NCBI RefSeq assembly: GCF_900168045.1
Contig: NZ_FUYY01000003.1
Location: forward strand, 124,001-188,000
DNA length: 64,000 nucleotides
Direction: 5' to 3'
From: Salegentibacter holothuriorum
GTDB lineage: Bacteria > Bacteroidota > Bacteroidia > Flavobacteriales > Flavobacteriaceae
Shown here piece by piece: positions 26,982-36,460 of this stretch; the stretch's first letter is position 1; every line of letters starts with the position of its first letter. The translations under genes and the position numbers were made by a program. The notes beneath the pieces are model-generated. The model was given only the letters and a program-made list of their open reading frames with translations, ran no database searches and was not told where the DNA came from.

Positions 26982-27821
26982 ATGCAGCCCCAAGGAAAGG
27001 TTTCCATTATTATTCCCTGTTATAATGATTATTTATATATAGAAAAAGCTATAAATTCTGCTTTGTCACAAACCTGGCAGAGTAAGGAAATTATAGTAAT
27101 TGATGACGGTTCGGACCAAAAAACCAAACAAGTACTTAAAAGTTTAGAACCAAAAATTGACCTGTTAATTACCCAAGAAAATAAAGGAGTGAGTGCGGCT
27201 AGAAATAGGGGAATAGCAATCGCCAGCGGGGAATTTATAATGATATTGGATAGTGATGATTACTATGAAAAAGAGTTCTGCGAAAAAGCAATTGAGATAT
27301 TTGACAAAAAACCGGAGGTTAAATTGGTAAGTTGTTATGCAAATTGGTTTGACAAAAAAGGTTTCAGGTTATTTAAACCACTTGGAGGCAAGGTGGAAGA
27401 TTTTCTTGTAAAGAATTGTGTTCTTAATGTAATTTTTAAAAAGAAGGATTTTATTCTTACTGGGGGATATGATGAGAATATGGAAAGTGGCTATGAAGAT
27501 TGGGAATTTTATATAAGGCTGCTAAAAAGCGGAGGTCATGCTTCGATAATTCCCGAAGTCCTCTTTAATTACAGAAATAAGCAAAATTCCAGAAATAAAA
27601 AGGCGAACCTTAAAAAATTTGATATCCTGGAATATATATATAACAAACATTCGGACCTATATAAAGAACATTTCTCTTTATTCATTCATGAATGGTTGAA
27701 AACTAATAGAAAAAGTGAAGCATTTAAAAAACAAGTAATGGATAGCCTGGATTATAAAATCGGAAATAAAATATTGAAACCTTTTAGAGCTTTGGGAGTA
27801 TTTAAAAAATCAAAAAAATAA
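26982..27821 (+). CDS. Glycosyltransferase family 2
   Basis: 279 aa. VSIIIPCYNDYLYIEKAINS, EIIVIDDGSDQKTKQVL, NKGVSAARNRGIAIASGEFI and MILDSDDYYEKEF form a complete GT-A core with the DxDD metal site. MESGYEDWEFYIRLLKSGG is the usual acceptor-loop ED motif. The stop overlaps the ATG of the next GT2 gene by one base (TAATG), so the two are coupled. Substrate unknown. Confidence 0.88.
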   Translation: MQPQGKVSIIIPCYNDYLYIEKAINSALSQTWQSKEIIVIDDGSDQKTKQVLKSLEPKIDLLITQENKGVSAARNRGIAIASGEFIMILDSDDYYEKEFCEKAIEIFDKKPEVKLVSCYANWFDKKGFRLFKPLGGKVEDFLVKNCVLNVIFKKKDFILTGGYDENMESGYEDWEFYIRLLKSGGHASIIPEVLFNYRNKQNSRNKKANLKKFDILEYIYNKHSDLYKEHFSLFIHEWLKTNRKSEAFKKQVMDSLDYKIGNKILKPFRALGVFKKSKK

Positions 27822-28747
27822 TGGCTATTGTTACAATAATAATGGGAACCTTTAACCGTGCCCATTTAATTTCAGAAACTTTGGAAAGTATTTTAAATCA
27901 GAGTTTGAAGAATTGGGAATGTCTTATTATAGATGATGGTAGTAATGATGATACCGCCAAGGTTGTTGAAAAATTCACATCTAAGGATCCACGTTTTTCT
28001 TACCTGCAAAGAACCCGGGAATATAAAAAAGGATTACCCGGATGTAGAAATCAAGGATTGGATCTGGCAAAAGGAGAATTCATTGTCTTTTTTGATGATG
28101 ACGATATCCCCCATCCCCAATTATTGCAGCTTACAGTAGCTGAATTGAAAAAATCTGATCATGATTTTTGCAGATATCTTAGGAGTACATTTATGGGGCG
28201 GTTTTCAAAGGAATTTATACTTGTTGAGAGTTATTCTACAAAAAAAATTGGCCAAAAAAAATTGGAAGCTGTTATTATGAATGACCTCCCATTTAACTCC
28301 TGCCAGATAATGTGGAGAAAATCGAGTATTGGTAAGAGCCGTTTTGATGAAAACCTTATGTATGCAGAGGAGTGGGAGTTTTATACTCGAATTTTAAGTA
28401 CGGGATTAGAAGGGAATTCAATCAATAAAGAATTATATTTTGGAAGAAAGCATCCCAACTCCAATACAGGGGAATTCTATAGAAAAGAACCTATAAGACT
28501 GAGTTCTCAAATACAGGCCGCAAGCTTAGTGATAAATAATCTTGCTTCTAAAAAACTCTTTAGTGAAACCTTAAAATTTTTTTTCCTGAGAATGGGGTTT
28601 GAGTTAAAATCTTTTAATATAATAAAGTTGAGTTTAAAAGCAGCTAATGCCGGAGTAATGGAAAAATGGAAATATAAAATAGGTTTCCAGATATACCCGG
28701 TTTTGAAACCCATTTTTTATCTTAAGGCCAAAATTCTAAAATCTTGA
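27821..28747 (+). CDS. Glycosyltransferase family 2
   Basis: 308 aa. IIMGTFNRAHLISETLESIL, ECLIIDDGSNDDTAKVVEKF, GLPGCRNQGLDLAKGEFIVF and FDDDDIPHPQLL give the GT2 core with a DDDD metal site. The basic C-terminal part (GFELKSFNIIKLSLKAANAG) probably associates with the membrane. It overlaps wecB by four bases (TTGA), continuing a tightly coupled run. Confidence 0.87.
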   Translation: MAIVTIIMGTFNRAHLISETLESILNQSLKNWECLIIDDGSNDDTAKVVEKFTSKDPRFSYLQRTREYKKGLPGCRNQGLDLAKGEFIVFFDDDDIPHPQLLQLTVAELKKSDHDFCRYLRSTFMGRFSKEFILVESYSTKKIGQKKLEAVIMNDLPFNSCQIMWRKSSIGKSRFDENLMYAEEWEFYTRILSTGLEGNSINKELYFGRKHPNSNTGEFYRKEPIRLSSQIQAASLVINNLASKKLFSETLKFFFLRMGFELKSFNIIKLSLKAANAGVMEKWKYKIGFQIYPVLKPIFYLKAKILKS

Positions 28748-29850
28748 AAATTCTCCTCTGTTTTGGTACCCGCCCGGAAGCTATAAAAATGGCTCCGGTA
28801 ATTTCAGCATTAAAAAACAATCATCTGGAATACTCGGTTTGTGTTACCGGGCAACACCGGGAGATGCTGGACCAGGTGCTGGATTTCTTTGAAATAAAAC
28901 CAGATTTTGATTTAAAGCTTATGCAGAAGGAACAAGGCTTAAACTCCCTAAGTGCCTTAATTCTTGAAAAAGCAGATGTAATTCTACAGGAAGCTAAACC
29001 TGACCTTATCCTGGTACAGGGAGATACTACTACTGCATTCATTGCTGCCCTGGCTGCTTTTAATCGCGGGATAAAAATAGGACATATCGAAGCGGGTTTA
29101 CGTACACAGAATTTGCATTCTCCTTTTCCTGAAGAAGCCAACCGACAATTAATTAGTAGGATAACTGATTTTTATTTTGTTCCTACCGATTTTAATCGGA
29201 ACAATCTTTTGAGGGAGGGAATATCTGCAAACAAAATTTTCACCACTGGGAATACTGTAATTGATGCTTTAAGAATGGCGGAGGAGAAACTTAAAAGCGG
29301 GTATGAAAATGATGAACTAAAAAAACTCAAAGGCCTGCTAAATAAAAACAAGAAATTACTTTTAGTTACCGGGCATCGCAGGGAGAGTTTCGGGGGCGGA
29401 TTGGAGGAGGTATGTAAAGGTCTACGGAAGTTTGCCGAAAGGAAGGATGTGCAAATTATCTTCCCTGTGCATTTAAATCCCCAGGTTCGTAGAAAGGTTT
29501 TTGAGATTTTAGGCAAGCATCCGAATATTCATCTTATCGACCCTGTGAGCTATCCCAGTTTTGTATGGTTGATGATGCAGGCAAGCACCATTATTTCAGA
29601 TTCGGGTGGCATACAGGAAGAGGCCCCATCTCTAAAGAAACCCGTTTTGGTGACCAGGGAATTTACCGAGCGGGAGGAAGCGGTAATTGCCGGATTTTCA
29701 ACTGTGGTAGGGGCTTCCGAAGAAATGCTCTTAAAGAAATTAGAGGAACTCCTGGAGAATCCTCCGGATTTTACAGGAGTTCAGAACCCCTATGGAGATG
29801 GCACTGGAGCCCAAAAGATTGTAGAAATCATAAAAAAACAAAATGCCTGA
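28744..29850 (+). CDS. wecB: UDP-N-acetylglucosamine 2-epimerase (non-hydrolysing)
   Basis: 368 aa from TTG 28744. ILLCFGTRPEAIKMAPVISA, CVTGQHREMLDQVLDFFEI, LVQGDTTTAFIAALAAFNRG, IGHIEAGLRTQNLHSPFPEE, VTGHRRESFGGGLEEVCKGL and ISDSGGIQEEAPSLKKPVLV are the complete WecB/MnaA signature. It interconverts UDP-GlcNAc and UDP-ManNAc. No ManNAc dehydrogenase (wecC) is in the window, so UDP-ManNAc may be used directly or the partner lies elsewhere. The 3' end of this gene is duplicated in decayed form at about 31075-31203. Confidence 0.94.
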   Translation: MKILLCFGTRPEAIKMAPVISALKNNHLEYSVCVTGQHREMLDQVLDFFEIKPDFDLKLMQKEQGLNSLSALILEKADVILQEAKPDLILVQGDTTTAFIAALAAFNRGIKIGHIEAGLRTQNLHSPFPEEANRQLISRITDFYFVPTDFNRNNLLREGISANKIFTTGNTVIDALRMAEEKLKSGYENDELKKLKGLLNKNKKLLLVTGHRRESFGGGLEEVCKGLRKFAERKDVQIIFPVHLNPQVRRKVFEILGKHPNIHLIDPVSYPSFVWLMMQASTIISDSGGIQEEAPSLKKPVLVTREFTEREEAVIAGFSTVVGASEEMLLKKLEELLENPPDFTGVQNPYGDGTGAQKIVEIIKKQNA

Positions 29851-29956
29851 AGCTATAAAAAGAATCTTGGTCGTAACTGAGTCGATGATGTGGATGACAG
29901 CAGCGGTTCCACCGGATGGAACGCTATTTACGATAGGTGGAAAACTATTCAGTAAA
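29843..29956 (+). pseudogene. Truncated, frameshifted copy of a glycosyltransferase 5' end
   Basis: The frame starts at ATG 29843 inside the end of wecB with MPEAIKRILVVTES, matching MPDPIKKILVVVESIDVEDS of the intact gene at 31204. One base is missing after GAGTCGAT. Restoring it gives ESIDVDDSSGSTGWNAIYDRW and a stop soon after (near 29954), so only about 37 codons of the gene remain. An open frame of 72 codons continues to 30061, but its latter part has no resemblance to the family. It is half of a duplicated junction around the gene at 30058. Confidence 0.72.
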
Positions 29957-30057
29957 ACTATAAATCAAGTGATAAATCTTTTAAAACTAAATTTGTTTTC
30001 TCTAGTGTTTTTATATAGAAAAATATTTAGACTTTACTCGTCCTATTTTAATTTGTT

Positions 30058-31044
30058 ATGAAAATTCTCTATATCAATGCTAATCTAAGGGATTATCTGC
30101 AAGATATTATTTATGGGGGGCTGGTTAAAGTGCTCGGGGCCAATAATGTGCATCCATTCCCTTTCAATCATTCATATTATTTTAATTTAAGAAAATACCC
30201 TAAAAATATAGGTTACTGCAAGGGTGGTTTCTTTGCCTATTTGAAAAATAGATTTTTAAGTTTTAAATATGATTGTGTAATAGTTTCTTCAACAAAACAT
30301 CAATCTTTTGATTTCTATTCCAAAATTCTGGATATAATACCAGATTCCTGTCCTATAGCGTTTCTGGATGGGGGAGATTGGGCTGAAATAGGAGGTGATT
30401 TAGCTAGATTAGGTTATCCTAATCTTTACCAAAACACCATAAAAAAAAGGCCTTTTGACCTGATTTTTAAGAGAGAAATGCTTAAAAATGTTGATTATCC
30501 ATCAAATGTTTATCCTTGTCCTTTCGCTTTCAATATGGATAGGATTAAAAATACTAAAAAGGTTACGGCAAAAAAATATGATGTTTCTTTTTGGGCAAAT
30601 GAATCACATATCTCAAGAACGAAAATATTCTCTTTACTCAAAGGAAAATATGATTGTGAAGAGAATGGAACTTCCAGGGAATGTTCTTTTGGATCCTTCA
30701 ATAGGAGAGGGAATTTTTATTTTGAGGAACTTAAAAGATGTAAAATAGTTCTAAATGTAAGAGGTATGGGATGGGATACTTTACGATTTTGGGAAGCGCC
30801 TGCTCTTGGTACGTTCATGTTATCTCAAAAACCCAGTATAGTGATTCCAGATGATTTCACAGATGAAATGAATATAGCTTACTTCGAAGATGATTTTTCA
30901 GATCTTTATGAAAAAATAGATTATTATCTGGTGAATGAAAGCGTTAGAGAAAAAATAGCATCTGCTGGATACCAACACATTTGTAAACACCATACAGACA
31001 TTGCCAGGGCTAAATCAATTATCAAAAGGATCAGTAGCCTATAG
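30058..31044 (+). CDS. CgeB-like glycosyltransferase family protein
   Basis: 328 aa. Starts MKILYINANLRDYLQDIIYG. YDVSFWANESHISRTKIFSL, FYFEELKRCKIVLNVRGMGW, DTLRFWEAPALGTFMLSQK and IAYFEDDFSDLYEKIDYYL match the C-terminal Glyco_trans_1_2/CgeB group, which uses GT-B folds for glycan or spore-coat modification. An AFLDGGDW segment precedes it. It is flanked on both sides by copies of the wecB end/GT start junction, which suggests insertion into a previously continuous wecB-GT arrangement. Donor unknown. Confidence 0.72.
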   Translation: MKILYINANLRDYLQDIIYGGLVKVLGANNVHPFPFNHSYYFNLRKYPKNIGYCKGGFFAYLKNRFLSFKYDCVIVSSTKHQSFDFYSKILDIIPDSCPIAFLDGGDWAEIGGDLARLGYPNLYQNTIKKRPFDLIFKREMLKNVDYPSNVYPCPFAFNMDRIKNTKKVTAKKYDVSFWANESHISRTKIFSLLKGKYDCEENGTSRECSFGSFNRRGNFYFEELKRCKIVLNVRGMGWDTLRFWEAPALGTFMLSQKPSIVIPDDFTDEMNIAYFEDDFSDLYEKIDYYLVNESVREKIASAGYQHICKHHTDIARAKSIIKRISSL

Positions 31045-31074
31045 AATATAATGTTAAACAAGGATATTAATGCT

Positions 31075-31203
31075 GGATCTTCAAGAGGAAAATTATAGGA
31101 TTTGGAGGATATCTTTGAGAGTCCCTCGGATTTTATAAGAGTTATAAGCCGATATGAAGATGGTCGTGTAGCCCAAAAGATTATGGAATTATAAAAAGAG
31201 AAA
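31075..31203 (+). pseudogene. Decayed copy of the wecB 3' end
   Basis: GGATTTGGAGGATATCTTTG ... CCTCGGATTTTATAAGAG, GATATGAAGATGG and GCCCAAAAGATTATGGAATT line up with the last ~110 bp of wecB (29745-29850: CTCCTGGAGAATCCTCCGG, CTATGGAGATGG, GCCCAAAAGATTGTAGAAAT). As in the intact copy, the ATGCCTGA start of a glycosyltransferase follows. It contains stops and has no start. Confidence 0.72.
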
Positions 31204-32454
31204 ATGCCTGACCCGATAAAAAAAATACTGGTTGTAGTAGAGTCGATTGATGTGGAGGACAGTAGCGGTTCCAAAGCCAACGTAGCCCTTATAAAGAATT
31301 TATATAAAGCCGGCTTTAAACTGCAGGTATATCATTATACACGAAAGAACATTGAGCTAGAGGACATTCCCTGCTATGCGATTAAAGAGAACCGAAGAAG
31401 TTTGCTGTTTTTTTTAAGCAGGACAGAACGTTATTTACGGTATTGGTTCAATTTAAAGTTATCTAAACCCATCGAGCAAATTTTTGGGTTTTCCTTTACG
31501 CTTTTCAACGATTGCAACAGTATTGTAGCCGCTTTAAAAAAAATCAATGATTTCGAGCCCGATTTGGTATTAACTCTAAGTAAAGGAACCAGTTTTAGAC
31601 CGCATCAAGCAATTATAAAACTACCAAAATGGTATTCTAAATGGATAGCCTATGTTCATGATCCCTATCCTTTTGCTTGCTATCCCAGGCCTTATGATTG
31701 GGTTGAGCCAGGATATCATCAAAAAAGAAAATTCTTTTTAAAAGTAGGGGCTAAAGCTAAGTATGTGTCCTATCCCAGTCAATTACTGGCCGAATTGATG
31801 GAAAGCTATTATTCTCCAATGAGAGGCAAAAGAATCATTATTCCCCACCAAATATATGAAACCGATGCTGAGCCAATGGAATTGCCTGAGTATTTTAAAA
31901 AAGATGCATTCACTATAGTACATGCTGGAACATTGCTTGGTCCACGAAATCCTCTTAGTCTAATTGAGGCTTACAGGAAGTTTATTCTCGAAAATCCGAA
32001 GGCAGAAGAGAACAGTCAGTTAATTTTTATAGGGAGAAAGTCAAAATACTCAAAAGAATTTCAAGAGATAAAAAAAACTTTACCGCAGTTTTATAGTAGT
32101 GAAGATTATATCCCATTTTCTACAGTACTGGCCATCCAAAAAAATGCAGCAGTGAATGTTATTTTGGAAGCAAAAAGTTCTATAAGTCCTTTTCTTCCCG
32201 GGAAATTTCCACATTGTATTCAGGCAAAGAAGCCTATTTTACTCTTAGGACCTTATTATAGCGAGTCCAGGAGATTACTTGGTGAAGATTATCCCTGGTG
32301 GAGTGAAATAGATGATGAGGATGAAATACTGAAAATTATAAAAGACCTTTACAATAATTGGAAGTCAAATGATAACCAGGTGGATTACAATTACAACAGC
32401 TTGAAAACATACCTCTCAGAAGATTATTTAAGCGCTCAAATTTCAGATTTATAA
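31204..32454 (+). CDS. Glycosyltransferase (GT4-like, GT-B)
   Basis: 416 aa. MPDPIKKILVVVESIDVEDS, GSKANVALIKNLYKAGFKLQ, WIAYVHDPYPFACYPRPYDW, YVSYPSQLLAELMESYYSP and TIVHAGTLLGPRNPLSLIEA lay out a two-domain GT-B enzyme. The usual EX7E is less obvious: NVILEAKSSISPFLPGKFPH stands in its place, so it is a divergent GT4 or related family. The next gene starts at the base after its stop (32455), so they are coupled. A broken copy of its first 37 codons lies at 29843. Confidence 0.78.
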   Translation: MPDPIKKILVVVESIDVEDSSGSKANVALIKNLYKAGFKLQVYHYTRKNIELEDIPCYAIKENRRSLLFFLSRTERYLRYWFNLKLSKPIEQIFGFSFTLFNDCNSIVAALKKINDFEPDLVLTLSKGTSFRPHQAIIKLPKWYSKWIAYVHDPYPFACYPRPYDWVEPGYHQKRKFFLKVGAKAKYVSYPSQLLAELMESYYSPMRGKRIIIPHQIYETDAEPMELPEYFKKDAFTIVHAGTLLGPRNPLSLIEAYRKFILENPKAEENSQLIFIGRKSKYSKEFQEIKKTLPQFYSSEDYIPFSTVLAIQKNAAVNVILEAKSSISPFLPGKFPHCIQAKKPILLLGPYYSESRRLLGEDYPWWSEIDDEDEILKIIKDLYNNWKSNDNQVDYNYNSLKTYLSEDYLSAQISDL

Positions 32455-33600
32455 ATGAAAATCTTAATGCTCTCTATCTTCGCACCACATTTTTTTAACT
32501 GGACCGAACAGTTGAGAGATTCTGGTCATGAGGTATATTGGTTGGATATATATGACTCCAATACCAAAGTTAAGCAGATAGATTTTGTTGAGCAGATCAC
32601 TGGATGGCGATATAAATGGGATTATCCCGGAAGGTATTTTCTTAAAAGTAAAGCTCCTGGTATAACCCGTCTTATTAATATTTTTAATGAAAGAAATTTC
32701 CAGAAACAACTGGAAAAGGAAATTAGAAGAATAGAACCGGATGTGGTCCATAGTTTTGTGATGTATCTTGGAGGTGTACCTGCCTTACCGGTGATGAAAA
32801 AGTTTCCCGACCTTAAATGGGCCTTTACCGCCTGGGGCAGTGATATGTATTATTATCAACAGCAAACTGAATATCTTGCAGGAATGAAAAAAGCCTTAGC
32901 CCATATTGACTATATGTTCGCCGATTGCCAGAGAGATTATAACATTGCAAGGGAACATGGCTTTGAGGGTAGGTTTTTAGGAGTTTTTCCCGGGGGAGGT
33001 GGTTTTAATTTCGGAAGTTTGGATCCTTTTATTAGGGATAAGAAAAACAGAAATATTATTCTAATAAAAGGCTACCAGGGTTTGCATGGTAAATGTATTG
33101 ATGTATTAGTGGCGCTTCAAAAATTAGAAATGCAGTTAAAAGATTACCGGATAATTGTATTTGGAGCAGCTATAGAAGTATTTAAATTTGTGGAGACTTC
33201 TTCTTTGAAAGAATTTGGTAATCTGGAGATATATGGAAAATTAAACTACCAGGATCTTATGAAATTAATGGGACGGACTTTAATTTACATAGGAAACAGT
33301 AGTTCTGACGGAATGCCTAATACCCTCCTGGAGGCAATTATTATGGAAGCTTTTCCAATCCAATCCAATCCCGGAGGAGCCACAGCAGAGATAATTCAGC
33401 ATAAAGAAAATGGACTTTTAATTGAAGAACCTGAGGATTCACAGGAAATCAGTAGCTTGTTGCTGGAGGCTTTAAATAATTATGAATTAAGAAAAAAGGC
33501 CGTTTGCTGGAATTCAGAAAATATCAAACCTGAGCTAGTGAGGGAAAAGATTAAGGCCCGGGTTTTAAAAGCTTATGATTCAATAGAAAAAGATCTGTAA
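32455..33600 (+). CDS. Glycosyltransferase family 4
   Basis: 381 aa. ILMLSIFAPHFFNWTEQLRD, VHSFVMYLGGVPALPVMKKF, WAFTAWGSDMYYYQQQTEY, FADCQRDYNIAREHGFEG, IILIKGYQGLHGKCIDVLVA and NSSSDGMPNTLLEAIIMEAF (acid-rich donor site) give a GT4 layout. It overlaps the next gene by one base and abuts the one before, so it belongs to a four-gene coupled run 31204-35305. Substrate unknown. Confidence 0.85.
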   Translation: MKILMLSIFAPHFFNWTEQLRDSGHEVYWLDIYDSNTKVKQIDFVEQITGWRYKWDYPGRYFLKSKAPGITRLINIFNERNFQKQLEKEIRRIEPDVVHSFVMYLGGVPALPVMKKFPDLKWAFTAWGSDMYYYQQQTEYLAGMKKALAHIDYMFADCQRDYNIAREHGFEGRFLGVFPGGGGFNFGSLDPFIRDKKNRNIILIKGYQGLHGKCIDVLVALQKLEMQLKDYRIIVFGAAIEVFKFVETSSLKEFGNLEIYGKLNYQDLMKLMGRTLIYIGNSSSDGMPNTLLEAIIMEAFPIQSNPGGATAEIIQHKENGLLIEEPEDSQEISSLLLEALNNYELRKKAVCWNSENIKPELVREKIKARVLKAYDSIEKDL

Positions 33601-34688
33601 TGGAGCCATTAATTTCAATTCTATATGTCCATCGTAACCGCGACACCAAAAGAATAAAAATATCTTTTGAGTCTTTGCAAAGGCAGGAGTTGCAAAATTT
33701 TGAAGTGATCTTTGTAGATTATGGAAGCGATAATACACTTGCAGAGGAACTGAAAATGCTTGCCGCCGAATTTCCGTTTGTTCGTTTTTTTCATTTGCCT
33801 GTACCCCAGCTTTTATGGAATAAAAGTAAAGCCCTTAACTATGGAATTTTAAAGGCAAAAGGAGATTATGTCTTTATCGCCGATATCGATCTTGTTTTTC
33901 ATCGGCAAACAACTGCTTTATGGAATAAGCTATTGAATTCCGATAGGTTTTATTTGTTTCAGTTGGGATATTTAGAAAAAGAAGAATCAGAAAAACTTTT
34001 TGGGAATTATGAGTTTGATGCTTTAAAACCGGGCAGAACAGGAACTGTAAACGGCATGATCTTAACTTCCCGCGAAAGCCTTCTGGGGGTAAACGGTTTG
34101 GATGAATTTTTTCATTTCTATGGGTCTGAAGATGAAGATTTATTTGCCCGATTGGAAAATGCGGGCTATCTAAGAGAACTAAGAAAGGAAGCATATGTTT
34201 ACCACAATTGGCATCAAAGTTTTTCAGGCTCAGAAGATAAGCTGCTTACAGGGAATCCACGGGTAAAAAATATTATGCGTATTAATCAAAGGCATTTTCA
34301 ACGTAATAGAGATCGTGGCATAATAAAACCTTTACGGCAGGAAAAAATAGGGAAATTTAAAACTCCCAAAAGATCTGCAGTTTTAAATAATCCAGATATA
34401 GTACTTGAAATTCCCAACATACTTGCCAGGGTAGAGCATTTTTTAAGAGAAGAGCTGCCTTCCCGAAAAGGAGAGGTGGTAAAGGCTGTATTTTTTGAGG
34501 AGGATTACTATAAGTCTGCCAAATACAAATTAAAGCTAAGATTGGGGAAACAAACACAGCCCTATATCTCTATAAAGCAAGTGAATGATATGATTTTAAA
34601 AGAGATTTTATATAGTTATAGAGATCATAATTATTCTTTTCGAGTAGATAAAGAATTGAAAAATATTATATTTTGCCTTGAATCATGA
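33600..34688 (+). CDS. Glycosyltransferase family 2 with galactosyltransferase-type (GT7) C-terminal motif
   Basis: 362 aa. ISILYVHRNRDTKRIKISFE, EVIFVDYGSDNTLAEELKML and YVFIADIDLVFHRQTTALW (DID metal site) form the GT-A core. GTVNGMILTSRESLLGVNGL, DEFFHFYGSEDEDLFARLEN and HNWHQSF resemble the Glyco_transf_7C acceptor half of chondroitin-polymerase-type enzymes. About 110 residues after that (PKRSAVLNNPDIVLEIPNIL onward) form an extra C-terminal region with no recognised domain. It overlaps the next gene by four bases. Confidence 0.82.
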   Translation: MEPLISILYVHRNRDTKRIKISFESLQRQELQNFEVIFVDYGSDNTLAEELKMLAAEFPFVRFFHLPVPQLLWNKSKALNYGILKAKGDYVFIADIDLVFHRQTTALWNKLLNSDRFYLFQLGYLEKEESEKLFGNYEFDALKPGRTGTVNGMILTSRESLLGVNGLDEFFHFYGSEDEDLFARLENAGYLRELRKEAYVYHNWHQSFSGSEDKLLTGNPRVKNIMRINQRHFQRNRDRGIIKPLRQEKIGKFKTPKRSAVLNNPDIVLEIPNILARVEHFLREELPSRKGEVVKAVFFEEDYYKSAKYKLKLRLGKQTQPYISIKQVNDMILKEILYSYRDHNYSFRVDKELKNIIFCLES

Positions 34689-35305
34689 ACCAGAAAAATT
34701 TAGTTCTTAAATCCTATAAAAAGTTTTGTCAGGCTGAGGGCAACGAGCATATAGCCAGTGAATTTGCTGTTTTGAAAATACAGGAATTAATAGAAAAATT
34801 TGATATTAAAAGTATTTTGGAAATAGGTTTAGGTATTGGTGCAATTGCTGGTAGTATTTTATCAGTCGATAGAAATTTAATCTATGCCGGAACGGAGAAT
34901 AATGAGTTTTGTCTTGCGGCTTTAAAAAAAAATCTTGGCACAAAATTTCAGAATTTAAAGGTTTTCTATGAACTTTCGGAAGTACCTATAAGTAATTATG
35001 ATTTGATCATAATCGACGGAAAAGACCCTGAGCTATCAAAAATTAAACACTTACTAAACTCATCGGGAATTATTGTTATAGAAGGCGACAGGCTTCCACA
35101 GCAAAGGCTACTTAAAAAGTATATTCCGGCTCATAAATTTGTTCACGCAATAAGTAATAAAAGGAATGCTATTTACAGTCCATTTTCACAAGCACATTGG
35201 CAAGGGGGGGTGAAGATTATTTTTGTAGACCCTGGTTTTAATCAGTTAATATGGTGGGGAAAAGAAAAATTTAAAACTAAACTGAAATATTATTTTAGAA
35301 AATGA
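34685..35305 (+). CDS. Class I SAM methyltransferase-like protein
   Basis: 206 aa. IKSILEIGLGIGAIAGSIL near residue 38-56 is the SAM loop. AGTENNEFCLAALKKNLG, YDLIIIDGKDPELSKIKHL and SSGIIVIEGDRLPQQRLLKK follow the Methyltransf_24-like order. QAHWQGGVKIIFVDPGFNQ near the end is not a common motif. It overlaps the GT2 gene by four bases and ends 60 bp before the next methyltransferase. It may methylate the sugar added by the coupled GT2. Confidence 0.65.
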   Translation: MNQKNLVLKSYKKFCQAEGNEHIASEFAVLKIQELIEKFDIKSILEIGLGIGAIAGSILSVDRNLIYAGTENNEFCLAALKKNLGTKFQNLKVFYELSEVPISNYDLIIIDGKDPELSKIKHLLNSSGIIVIEGDRLPQQRLLKKYIPAHKFVHAISNKRNAIYSPFSQAHWQGGVKIIFVDPGFNQLIWWGKEKFKTKLKYYFRK

Positions 35306-35365
35306 GGTTTCGTAAATTTTTAAAAACGGAGTTAAGATTTTAAATCTTAGAATAACCAATTGAAT

Positions 35366-36235
35366 ATGTCCCTCAAGTTAAAACTTAAAGAAAGCTTATT
35401 TCACCTAATGGAGCTGTTGCCCGAGAAACAGGGCTATTATGCTTACCATACAATTCAAAACCTCGCTAACAGGCAGAATATGTTAGACCGGCTAAAAACC
35501 AATACATTCAGTTTTCGTGGTTTGCAAAGATTGTTACAGGAAAATAAGCTATCCTTAGAGGGGAAAAATGTTTTAGAAATCGGTTCGGGATGGGCACCTG
35601 TTATGCCTTACCTGATGCTTTACAAGGGAAAAGCAAAATCGGTTTCCAGTTTCGACCTGAACCGGCATTTTAGCAGGAAACGGATTCGCGAATTGAACGA
35701 GGTTTTTCTATCGGAATATGGTATTAATGTTAGTGTCGCACCTAAAAGTGAATGGCATTTGCCAAAAAAGATTGCGTATTATCCCAATACTAACCTAATA
35801 AATATAGATTTACCGGAAACAGACCTGGTTTTTTCCCGGTTTGTTCTGGAACACGTAAAGCCGGAAGATCTTCGGTTGATGCACCAAAAATTTAAAACCG
35901 ATTTAAAACCGGGAAGCATAATAGTACATCTAATTTCCCCAAGCGATCACCGTGCTTATGTGGATAAGAATTTGAGTCTGCAGGACTTCTTGCAATACAG
36001 CGAAGCCCAGTGGCAAAAGAAACAAACCAGGTTTGATTATCATAACCGGTTAAGGCTTCCTCAATATGAAGCTATTTTTAAAGCTGCGGGATTGGAGCTG
36101 TTGCATATTGAGTATGATCAACCCGGTGCAGATTCATATAAGAAGTTCAAGTCTGTACCAATACACGAGGATTTTAAGGACTTTACTGATGAAGAGTTGA
36201 CGGCAGGTTCTATTAATGTGGTTTTGAGGGTGTAA
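35366..36235 (+). CDS. Class I SAM-dependent methyltransferase
   Basis: 289 aa from ATG 35366 (a TTG six bases upstream, at 35360, is the alternative). KNVLEIGSGWAPVMPYLMLY is motif I. SFDLNRHFSRKRIRELNEVF, ETDLVFSRFVLEHVKPEDLR and LKPGSIIVHLISPSDHRAY complete the fold, and FDYHNRLRLPQYEAIFKAAG is the typical later motif. It is the last gene before a 930-bp non-coding gap. Sugar or fatty-acyl methylation cannot be told apart. Confidence 0.8.
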   Translation: MSLKLKLKESLFHLMELLPEKQGYYAYHTIQNLANRQNMLDRLKTNTFSFRGLQRLLQENKLSLEGKNVLEIGSGWAPVMPYLMLYKGKAKSVSSFDLNRHFSRKRIRELNEVFLSEYGINVSVAPKSEWHLPKKIAYYPNTNLINIDLPETDLVFSRFVLEHVKPEDLRLMHQKFKTDLKPGSIIVHLISPSDHRAYVDKNLSLQDFLQYSEAQWQKKQTRFDYHNRLRLPQYEAIFKAAGLELLHIEYDQPGADSYKKFKSVPIHEDFKDFTDEELTAGSINVVLRV

Positions 36236-36460
36236 AGGGAGTAGGAAACCCCGACTCTCCTAATTTATTTTTTTTTTAAAAGTGAAAAACTTAGGTCCAT
36301 GAGGTTACTTCTTAACAGTGAAAGGACAGTTCTTTTCGCATAGCAGTCGAAGGGTAAAAGCAAGTCAGGCTGAGATCTGAGATAAAATTTTTAGCGGAGG
36401 GGGATGACAGATAAAATAGATATTACTGAATTTATAAAGGCTTAAATAAAATCGTGATCT

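Noticed and set aside
29565-29858. 97-codon frame within wecB
   Set aside because: Shadow frame of wecB with no independent features.
30488-30748. 86-codon frame inside the CgeB-like gene
   Set aside because: Another frame of a supported gene; no start context or motif.
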